Assembly (NCBI GenBank): GCA_002347025.1
Contig: DEAE01000031.1
Location: forward strand, 49,560 to 113,559
Direction of reading: 5' to 3'
DNA: 64,000 nt
From: Acidobacteria bacterium UBA2990
GTDB lineage: Bacteria > Acidobacteriota > Vicinamibacteria > Vicinamibacterales > UBA8438
A program made the translations under genes and the position numbers. Under the pieces are notes generated by a model. It was given only the letters and a program-made list of their open reading frames with translations. It had not been told where the DNA came from and made no database searches. Shown one piece after another: positions 1-6,575 of the stretch; the stretch's first letter is position 1; every line of letters starts with the position of its first letter.

Positions 1-21
1 CGAATCCCGTTGGGGACGCCA
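1..21 (+). tRNA. 3' end of a tRNA (cut by window edge) or tRNA-derived att core
   Basis: The first 21 bases read as the end of a T-loop, the 3' side of a T-stem (CCCGT), a 7-base acceptor 3' strand (TGGGGAC), a discriminator G and an encoded CCA. The anticodon lies outside the window, so the amino acid is unknown. A recombinase remnant runs convergently into it, so the sequence could be a real tRNA 3' end or only the copy left at an integration boundary. Confidence 0.65.
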
Positions 22-483
22 CATTAACTCGTTCCATTCCAACCACCTACGAACAACGGGTCCCTCGCCAGCTGTGCGCGGTGTGGTCGGTGTGCCCGTT
101 TTTGTGCCCACCCGTGTCAACCGCGAGGCACTCTCCACCGCACGCCGCGTCTCGGCATCGGTGGGATGCGTGTAACGTTCCAGCATCCGCAACGACCTCC
201 ATCCACCGATCTCCTGCACCACCCGCACTGAGATGCCATCCGCCAACATCGACGAAGCGCCCGTGTGACGCAACGTGTGGTGAATCGCGTTTGCAATGCC
301 CAACGAGCCATCACCCGCCGAAACGCCTGCGTTACGGTTGACTGGGTGGGCGGATGCCCCTGGTAGCGCATCTCACCAAACACATACCCGTTGGACGCCA
401 GCGGCGACCAACTGATCCGTATATTCGAGCCGCCAGTTCTTGCCCGCCTGTGCTTTGGCCCCGTCCGGGGTCGTCGTCGCCAT
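1..483 (-). pseudogene. Decayed tyrosine recombinase (phage/island integrase), C-terminal part
   Basis: The last about 100 codons (about 300 to 1) carry the catalytic C-terminus of a tyrosine recombinase: an H-T-L-R-H box, then a G-G-W box and a terminal Y-T-H-P nucleophile box. Upstream (about 410-300) the homologous frame is another one (reading SNGYVFGEMRYQG), so at least one frameshift lies near 290-300. A possible N-terminal piece starts at ATG 483 in a third frame and stops near 370. The C-terminal frame runs through the tRNA 3' end and off the window without a stop, as is common for integrases abutting their tRNA target. The gene is too short and broken to be active. It probably marks one end of an integrated element carrying the adjacent peptide cluster. 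The recombinase fold call is firm; the 5' boundary is uncertain. Confidence 0.75.
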
Positions 484-510
484 GGTGGACAGAGTTGCCA
501 CGCAAGCCAA

Positions 511-2082
511 TTACCGCTGCCAGTAATTTTCTAACCCCATCTTTTTCAGGCCCTTTCTGACTGATTGCCAACGCGTTGCGTTGTCCTGTGCCAAGGTTTC
601 CCGCGCTTGGATTACGTAATCGCGGATCGTTGCTCCATGTTCTTGCAATTTCTGACTGGCTTGGCCAATGGACATCCTGCCTCGCTCCACTGCCTCGGCA
701 ATCAGCACGCATCTGTCCAATACGTCCATGCTGTCCTCATACCGCACGAAACACCGCTCGGGATGGGCGCGATCGAAATCGAGATGCCTTACCTTGCCGC
801 TATCCGCGTAGCGTGCCAGGTGAGGAAAGACATGCATAATGGCGAGCTGGTCATACCCAATCCACGTCGGTATCCATCGATCGAAAAGGAGACGCGCATC
901 CCGCGAACAGATGTAGGACCCGTACACAAGCGCGTCGTGTGAACGCAGCAGATTGCGTTGCTGGTCTTCGAGCGGCAGCAAGCGCTCACGCGTAAACTCG
1001 TTATCGCGAAACGCTTTAAGAATGAGTTGAATGGCTGCTGCCATCCCTTGGAAGGTATGTAGTAATCCACGGGAATAGAGGGCATCGACGTTTCCGCCTG
1101 CTTGGGGTGAGATCCAGTATCGATCCCCGACTGTCTGTTTGTTTTCGTACTGAAGTCGTTTGGTCACCGTCCATCCGCGCACCGCCTTGGCGTCTCGGAA
1201 CTGTTGTCCGATCGATGGGAATCGTCTCAGAAACACGGTCCACTCATCGGCGCCGGTCCGTTGCTTCTGGTCAGGGTGCCGATCCAGGTCCAGATTTAAT
1301 CCAACACTGCAAAGCCTGTTCTTCGACCGCGGATGATTGTCGAACGGTATCACCCACAACCAGCCTCCATCAAAGAAGTGGTGCAGGGTGCCGTTGTGCC
1401 AACGATCATCCCTTGTGGGGCTACTGTAGAACGCATCGAACGGTTTGACATCGATCATGTGAGTGAACAGTGCTCGGCTGCGTGTTCGTAAGGACGGTCG
1501 TGTTTTCCTCAGCTTCAACTTCTTGGATAGTACGGATCCATAGCCACTTGCATCGGCAACAAAGCGAGCGCGATATGTGTGTCCCTGAGCTGTTGTCAAT
1601 GCAATCCACGCTCGATGGATCTTGATCGATCGAATCTCCGTATCCACGGATCCCCGAACGCCGGCAGCGATGGCCTCATGGTAAAGATAGGCATCCACAT
1701 CTTGGCGGAACAGATGTGATTCCCCGTAGCCACCTGTCGCAGCCCCCTGAATAGGGATATAGACCGAATGCAGAGGAGTAGTCCGACGCTGTCTGTGGTA
1801 GACAAAGCCAACGTTCTTCTTCATGCCTGAAGTGGGCGAGACATGTTCATTAAGGCTGGATGCGGTCGCGATGTAGTGCAATTCTGGTACTTTCCAGCGT
1901 TCGGCGATCAACTTCATCCAGAACGACGTTGTCGGCAGCGTGGACTCGCCGGTGGCAAACCGGGGGTGGGTGTGCCTGTCGATGAGATGGACATCAAGAC
2001 CCTGGCGCCTCAGCGCGAGGGCGAGCGTGGTGCCCGCGATGCCGGCCCCCAGGATGATCACATCCGCGATACGCGTGGTCAT
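511..2082 (-). CDS. Flavin-dependent tryptophan-halogenase-fold enzyme (candidate peptide-modifying halogenase/oxidase)
   Basis: The 523-residue protein opens with an FAD-binding G-x-G-x-x-G at residues 12-17. It has the GEST motif (45-48) seen in flavin-dependent halogenases, a Lys in the position expected for the catalytic lysine (about K88), a D-A-S-G FAD motif (177-180) and the hallmark W-x-W-x-I-P at 241-246. These support the flavin-dependent halogenase superfamily, which forms hypohalous acid or a related oxidant from FADH2 and O2. Many family members are not proven halogenases. It is the last gene of a leftward set (cupin, kinase, precursor upstream) and its stop lies 28 bp from the integrase remnant. 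The predicted core peptide has no Trp or Tyr, so a Phe or Lys target, an oxidase role or an unseen substrate must be considered. Fold confidence is high; substrate is unknown. Confidence 0.85.
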   Translation of the reverse strand: MTTRIADVIILGAGIAGTTLALALRRQGLDVHLIDRHTHPRFATGESTLPTTSFWMKLIAERWKVPELHYIATASSLNEHVSPTSGMKKNVGFVYHRQRRTTPLHSVYIPIQGAATGGYGESHLFRQDVDAYLYHEAIAAGVRGSVDTEIRSIKIHRAWIALTTAQGHTYRARFVADASGYGSVLSKKLKLRKTRPSLRTRSRALFTHMIDVKPFDAFYSSPTRDDRWHNGTLHHFFDGGWLWVIPFDNHPRSKNRLCSVGLNLDLDRHPDQKQRTGADEWTVFLRRFPSIGQQFRDAKAVRGWTVTKRLQYENKQTVGDRYWISPQAGGNVDALYSRGLLHTFQGMAAAIQLILKAFRDNEFTRERLLPLEDQQRNLLRSHDALVYGSYICSRDARLLFDRWIPTWIGYDQLAIMHVFPHLARYADSGKVRHLDFDRAHPERCFVRYEDSMDVLDRCVLIAEAVERGRMSIGQASQKLQEHGATIRDYVIQARETLAQDNATRWQSVRKGLKKMGLENYWQR

Positions 2083-2173
2083 CGCTCTCTGCCCTTCGCT
2101 ATACTCTACCGATGCATGACGCGGGCTGGGCCGACGTGCCGCGCCTTTGCCGCCCTTCAGTCGTTAGCATCTC

Positions 2174-3367
2174 TTAGTGAACTTTCGCGTGGCGGACCAT
2201 GAGCATTGTGAGTGCTTCCAGCTCAGACAGATTTTTCAAGTTGCCTGAATCCAGTCCAAGATGACGCATTACTTGCTTCATGCGCCTGGGTCTCTCACGC
2301 GCCCACCGCTCGAGTTGCCGTCGCTGCCGCTTCGTGCAAAGCTCCCTTGGTGACCGATTCTCGAAGGGTGGCGGATCATAGAGCACAGGGATTTTGTTCC
2401 GCATAAACCGAAGCGTCAGATCGAAGTTTCGGCCGACAAACTCGCCTTTGGGGGAATCGACGCAATGTCGCGAATAAAGCCTCTTGCATACTGCCATCAC
2501 TCGTCGATATCGCTTCTCTGGGCTGGAGTGGCGTGCAAAGAACGCCATCAGGATCTCGTCCAAGGCTTCAGGATGATTCATGCAGCCCGTTCCCGCATCA
2601 ACGAGCGTCGTGCAGAGATTCTGCAGGTAATACTGCTGGGGCAGTCCACTGAAAATCTGGTCATACGGGGTGCGGCCTAGGCGAAGTCCGAACGACATCC
2701 CAAAATCAAGATACTCGGTGTAATGCCACCACAGTTTCGGCATGTACAGGGTTTCCCCTGGATGCAGAATCGTGTCATAGGCATCGACGTACCTGAGAAA
2801 CGCGCGCTTTTCCTCTTCAGAGTAATTGTGCAGTGCGATCGGACTGAAGTTTTCGATCGGAATTAGGTGCTTCGCGAAGCGAGGGGGAATGAGGACAACA
2901 CGCTTGCGTCCAAATACCTGGGTGAATAGCACGTTACGGTGGTCAGCATCGAAGTGTATCGCACTCGACAGGTCCTTGCGTCCGATGAAGAGATTACACA
3001 CGGCCGATTCAAGCGGGTTCGCTTTCGCGTAGGCCGGAAGCCGAAAACGGCTCCTGAAGCGCTTTGGTGCAATCTGATCCAGGCACAGCATGCGGAGCGT
3101 TGGATCTTCCTTGATCAGATGGCAATAGTCTCGAAATTGGCAGGCATGGGCTTCATCGCCAAGGTGAAGAGCATCCCAGAGCGGACGACGTGTCAGCATC
3201 CATTGGCCGCCCAGTGAAACTTCCGCGGCCCGTGCCGTCCTAAGACGACTGATCGGTTGTCCTCGGTACAGATTTCTCAGAATGACCGGCCGCTGCTTGG
3301 CGACATAGGACTCGTGGAACTGCTCTGCAGTGGGCGGTTTAATCCTGGCAACGTTGTCTAGCGACAT
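2174..3367 (-). CDS. JmjC/cupin-8 Fe(II)/2-oxoglutarate oxygenase-like protein, copy 1
   Basis: 397 residues of the cupin-like (cupin_8/JmjC) family. The metal-binding triad is visible as H138-x-D140 (in AIHFDADHRNV) and H215 (in KLWWHYTEYLDFG), set in the double-stranded beta-helix pattern (FGRKRVVLIPP, HPGETLYMPKLWWH). Such proteins hydroxylate or demethylate protein side chains, often Lys, Arg, His or Asn, using O2 and 2-oxoglutarate. It is strongly similar along its whole length to the gene at 4933-6150; both start MSLDN and share all three metal ligands at the same residue numbers, which indicates duplication. It lies 91 bp upstream of the halogenase-like gene and 95 bp after the kinase-like gene. 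With a Lys-rich precursor nearby, hydroxylation of precursor residues is the natural guess, but this is inference. Confidence 0.85.
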   Translation of the reverse strand: MSLDNVARIKPPTAEQFHESYVAKQRPVILRNLYRGQPISRLRTARAAEVSLGGQWMLTRRPLWDALHLGDEAHACQFRDYCHLIKEDPTLRMLCLDQIAPKRFRSRFRLPAYAKANPLESAVCNLFIGRKDLSSAIHFDADHRNVLFTQVFGRKRVVLIPPRFAKHLIPIENFSPIALHNYSEEEKRAFLRYVDAYDTILHPGETLYMPKLWWHYTEYLDFGMSFGLRLGRTPYDQIFSGLPQQYYLQNLCTTLVDAGTGCMNHPEALDEILMAFFARHSSPEKRYRRVMAVCKRLYSRHCVDSPKGEFVGRNFDLTLRFMRNKIPVLYDPPPFENRSPRELCTKRQRRQLERWARERPRRMKQVMRHLGLDSGNLKNLSELEALTMLMVRHAKVH

Positions 3368-3462
3368 GGCGTGCGTTTCGCAATAGTTTTCGAGAGTAGT
3401 ACAAAGTCGTGCGGATAACCCATTCGTGGACCAGGGTCACCGCCAGGTTGAGTATTGAGAGG

Positions 3463-4443
3463 TCAGCTCAGACACTTCTCTTTCTTAATCCAACGTCTAA
3501 GAAATCTAAGATTCGTGTCAAGAAACGCGTCGCTGACATATCGCCCCCCAAGGAGATCGGCATTCTTCGCTATTTCGGCCATATACCAGAGCTGTCGTAG
3601 TACGACCAGCACTGGTACAGCGCACAGGTCCGCTTTGACCAGCGGTCTGCTGCTTCGATAGCCTCGAAGAAAGGCGTGCCAGATAGCATCATCTTGGCCG
3701 ATCGCACTCCACCGGAACGTAGCCAGATCGTAGGCACGCCAAGAGGACCCACATTCATCAAAATCGAACATTGTGGCAATCCCGTCGTCTATACCGCAGT
3801 TGCCTGCGTGTACATCGCCGTGACACACACCAACGTCAAGCCGTTCCGCCAAGAACTCTGATTTTCGGTTACGGAGCAATTCCACCAGCTTCGAAATGTA
3901 GCATTCGTCGGCCTGCCGATGTCGCAAGAGCGACCGGAGGTGTTCGGCGGTCTCTTCAACCATATCGCCCAGGTCGTGGCCCGGCCTGGAATAGGGACTG
4001 GAAAAATCATCCATGGCGTTGTGCGCCCTGGCTACCGTGTGTCCGAAAAGAACGAAGTCTTCCAAATCATGGAACTCTTCTGCACCAGTCACGTAGTGAA
4101 AGAGAACCAGGTGCCGCACACCTTCTGGGGCCTTTAGTGAATGCACCAGGCGTCGATCTCTCTTCTCGATCGGGGTCGCCACCGGAATGCCCTGCCGATC
4201 TAGATACTTGACGAGATCAAGTTCGTACCGAATCTCGCCGCGAGTACGGTGGCCGGACCTGGAAACACGTAACACGTAACGTCGCGCGCCTGCTTCAACG
4301 ATGTAGACGTCGTTCGGCCCTCGACTCCAGTACACGCACGCCGTGGGAGTGCCGACGTCGTACACACGTTCGACAAGCGCTGCCAACGCCCCCGTAGACA
4401 GCAGGGAACTAGTGACAGGGAAAGAGCGCTGGTGCGTTGACAT
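3463..4443 (-). CDS. Aminoglycoside phosphotransferase/homoserine-kinase-fold kinase
   Basis: 326 residues from the ATG at 4443; a GTG at 4482 would add 13 residues, and neither has a convincing ribosome-binding site. Kinase motifs of the APH/choline-kinase/HSK2 superfamily are present: a nucleotide-pocket Lys/Arg region near residue 57, the catalytic loop C-H-G-D-V-H-A-G-N (H208-D210, N215) and the metal-binding D-F-D (227-229). The family phosphorylates small molecules such as aminoglycosides, homoserine or choline. Its place between the precursor gene (85 bp upstream) and an oxygenase suggests either peptide Ser/Thr phosphorylation or self-protection by phosphorylation. I cannot tell which. 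Confidence 0.8.
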   Translation of the reverse strand: MSTHQRSFPVTSSLLSTGALAALVERVYDVGTPTACVYWSRGPNDVYIVEAGARRYVLRVSRSGHRTRGEIRYELDLVKYLDRQGIPVATPIEKRDRRLVHSLKAPEGVRHLVLFHYVTGAEEFHDLEDFVLFGHTVARAHNAMDDFSSPYSRPGHDLGDMVEETAEHLRSLLRHRQADECYISKLVELLRNRKSEFLAERLDVGVCHGDVHAGNCGIDDGIATMFDFDECGSSWRAYDLATFRWSAIGQDDAIWHAFLRGYRSSRPLVKADLCAVPVLVVLRQLWYMAEIAKNADLLGGRYVSDAFLDTNLRFLRRWIKKEKCLS

Positions 4444-4528
4444 CAGGAAAAATGGCCGGGCAGCACACGAGGCAACCCGCACCCACCCGCGTCACGACAT
4501 GTGTCCAGCGAGCAGCCGTCTAACTGCA

Positions 4529-4801
4529 CTACAGACGGGTTTTCTTCTTCCCCTTGAGTTGCCCGACGCCACGCTTCTTCGCCTGGGTGACGTTGGTAAA
4601 AAAACCGACTCCGAAGATGCTCCCACCCTTGACCTTCTTGAGTGCGGCCTTCGACAGCGTCTTCTTGGCTGACGCAGTTTTCTTCGTCGACACCTTCTTT
4701 TTCGTAGCAACCTTTTTCTTCGCTACGACTTTTGTCTTTGCAGCAGTCCTTGGTTTCGCTGGAGCCTTCTTTTTGGTAGTTGTCTTCTTGGTCTTGGCCA
4801 T
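4529..4801 (-). CDS. Candidate RiPP/bacteriocin precursor: histone-H1-like leader, double-glycine site, cationic core
   Basis: A 90-residue protein. Residues 1-47 are almost only Lys, Ala, Thr, Val and Pro (TKKTTTKKKAPAKP and similar runs), like the tail of histone H1. Residues 49-60 read L-S-K-A-A-L-K-K-V-K-G-G, a good match to the double-glycine leader pattern (L-S-x-x-x-L-x-x-h-x-G-G) cut by C39 peptidases. The remaining 30 residues begin SIFGVGFF and end KGKKKTRL. They have a Phe/Gly/Val-rich start and 6 Lys plus 2 Arg, with no Cys, Trp, Tyr, Asp or Glu. The start is ATG at 4801 with an AGGAG site about 9 bases upstream. An exporter with a C39 domain lies 1.8 kb away. The alternative reading is an H1-like DNA-binding protein, but the GG site and neighbourhood argue for a secreted peptide. 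Confidence 0.75.
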   Translation of the reverse strand: MAKTKKTTTKKKAPAKPRTAAKTKVVAKKKVATKKKVSTKKTASAKKTLSKAALKKVKGGSIFGVGFFTNVTQAKKRGVGQLKGKKKTRL

Positions 4802-4841
4802 CGGTTAACTCCTGCCCTTCTCACTGTATATGTGTTCCATC

Positions 4842-4855
4842 CACGAGTACTCGTG
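4842..4855. promoter_or_regulatory. 14-bp perfect palindrome upstream of the precursor gene (possible operator)
   Basis: CACGAGTACTCGTG is perfectly self-complementary and ends 41 bp before the precursor ATG. On the minus strand a -10-like TATACA (about 4825-4830) follows it, so a dimeric repressor or activator bound here would overlap the -35 region. No regulator gene is visible nearby. The palindrome is seen directly; the operator role is inferred. Confidence 0.4.
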
Positions 4856-4932
4856 CGCTTACCCTTAGTGACTCATGTCCGGATCCTCATCGTGGAGACA
4901 ACGCCGGCAGCTTTCAGCGGCACCGGGATGGG

Positions 4933-6150
4933 TCACGCCGCCCGCTCCCTCATGCGCCACCAAGCCTTGGCTCGATACAAGGCTATCAACTTGAGTGCAC
5001 CCAACTCTGTCAGTTCGTCAGGCCGATTTAAGTTATACCCCAGGAACGTCCACAACCGACGGGACGGCCGCGGTTCTTCCGATAGCCAGTCCGCCAGAAC
5101 GCGACGTTGCCACGCAGTAATCGGCCCGTTGCCAGATTGTTGGCGGAACGGTACCGGGTTGTACTGCTTCCGCACTTTTTTCTCCGTGGCCGGAAGTGCC
5201 GGGTCGAAATCCCGGCTGATGTACGTGCCTTGCAATGAGTCTGGACAAAGCCGGCGGTAAAGGCGGCCGTACAGCTCCACCATCTTGTCTCGCCGCACCG
5301 CCGGTGAAGGATAATCAGAGAAGTACGCCCGGAAGATCTGATCGATCACGTCCCCGTCGAGAGTGGCCCCGGTTCTGTCATTAACGAGTCGCAAACTAAT
5401 ATTCTGAAGATAGTAATGCCGCGGCAAGGTGGCCAGCAGTTGATCATAAGGAGTCCTGCCGAACCTGACGTTGAAGGTCATGCCAAAATCGAGGTACTCC
5501 GTGTAGTGCCACCAGAGCTTCGGGATGTATACAGTGTCTCCAGGATTCAGAACCGTCTCGTAAGCGTGAAAATACTTAAGAAAACGCTTCTTCTCTCTTT
5601 CAGAATAGTTCTGAAACGCCGTGGCGCAGAAATGGTCAACGGGTAGTAGGCGCTTTGCATACCGTGGGTGAATCAGCACTACACGCTTGCGTCCAGATAC
5701 CTGCGTCAGGAGTACGTGCCTTTGATCGCCGTCGAAGTGAATGGAGCTGGTCAGTCCCTTTGCTGCAACAAAGAAGTCGCGACGAATTGTGTCCGTGTTA
5801 GGGACCCGCGCGCACTCAGGAATCCGGTAGTAGCGCGTTAAGGTCCGTGGGGCCGCCTGCTCGATGCAGAAATAGGGTGTACTTGGGTCGTCTTCCGTCA
5901 AGCGATGGTAATCGCGCAGCGTGCACCGGTACTGCTGGATAGCCTTCCCATAGCAGTCATAGTAGTTCTTGCTGACCCTCAGGTCGATGCCACCAAAGTG
6001 CCGGTCCACATCGGCCCAACTTTGGACCTTTGCGATGGGCTGCCCAGCGTACAAGTTTCGTATCACGACTGGTCGGTGTACCCACAAATACTTCCGCCAG
6101 AAGGTCTGAGTACTAGGCGCGCGGATTCGCGAAATGTTGTCCAGGCTCAT
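4933..6150 (-). CDS. JmjC/cupin-8 Fe(II)/2-oxoglutarate oxygenase-like protein, copy 2
   Basis: 405 residues from ATG 6150, chosen because the start MSLDN aligns exactly with the paralogue at 2174-3367. The open frame extends back to 6438, but that extension has no homology in the paralogue. Metal ligands H138, D140 and H215 occupy the same residue numbers as in copy 1, and long blocks are shared (YIPKLWWHYTEYLDFGM, RFGRTPYDQ). The C-terminus differs and is slightly longer. It is the first leftward gene of the modification set, 131 bp upstream of the precursor, and is divergent from the exporter at 6576. Two related oxygenases flanking one precursor suggest two separate modification sites or steps. 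Fold is confident; substrate is inferred from context. Confidence 0.85.
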   Translation of the reverse strand: MSLDNISRIRAPSTQTFWRKYLWVHRPVVIRNLYAGQPIAKVQSWADVDRHFGGIDLRVSKNYYDCYGKAIQQYRCTLRDYHRLTEDDPSTPYFCIEQAAPRTLTRYYRIPECARVPNTDTIRRDFFVAAKGLTSSIHFDGDQRHVLLTQVSGRKRVVLIHPRYAKRLLPVDHFCATAFQNYSEREKKRFLKYFHAYETVLNPGDTVYIPKLWWHYTEYLDFGMTFNVRFGRTPYDQLLATLPRHYYLQNISLRLVNDRTGATLDGDVIDQIFRAYFSDYPSPAVRRDKMVELYGRLYRRLCPDSLQGTYISRDFDPALPATEKKVRKQYNPVPFRQQSGNGPITAWQRRVLADWLSEEPRPSRRLWTFLGYNLNRPDELTELGALKLIALYRAKAWWRMRERAA

Positions 6151-6575
6151 CGCTTTACTGGAGCGGCTCCCAGGCGACGTCGCCGTTGCCAGCCGCATCT
6201 CGGTTCCCCAAGGTGCATCGACCTTCCGCGCCATCATGACGAGTGGGCCCCGTAGGCTGCTCCCGATGATGCCCCAGTAGAGATTCAAATGCAAGAATGT
6301 CGCTCGAGAGTCTGTCGGAGGAGTCCGAAACTCGGATCGTGTTGCACAGGTTATTGCATAGAGAGAGCATCGGCAGGTCAACCGGCCAGGTGGGGTGCCA
6401 CTATCGGAAAGCAGAAGACAGTCCTGTTCGCCGACCATGGCGTTTGCATCATGGCGACGCAGTGGTCACGGACGCCGTCGAAGACCAACCGGGCAAGACG
6501 GAGAGCTTATACTATCCTGGGGCTGGTTTCGAAACGGTACGACAATAGCCGAACCGCAGCGGCAAACTACAACGT
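6151..6575. promoter_or_regulatory. Divergent intergenic region between modification genes and exporter
   Basis: These 425 bases separate the leftward oxygenase and the rightward exporter and should hold both promoters. On the + strand a -10-like TATACT occurs at about 6512-6517, 60 bases before the exporter ATG, without a clear -35. The long open frame on the minus strand here has no recognisable protein features. No strong repeat or RNA structure was seen. Confidence 0.35.

Noticed and set aside
4554..4808. Hydrophobic 84-residue plus-strand ORF
   Set aside because: Exact antisense shadow of the Lys-rich precursor; AAG/AAA codons read backwards give Phe/Leu and mimic a membrane protein.
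6151..6438. N-terminal extension of the second JmjC protein
   Set aside because: The paralogue begins exactly at MSLDN, and the extension is Cys/Arg-rich without homologous sequence.
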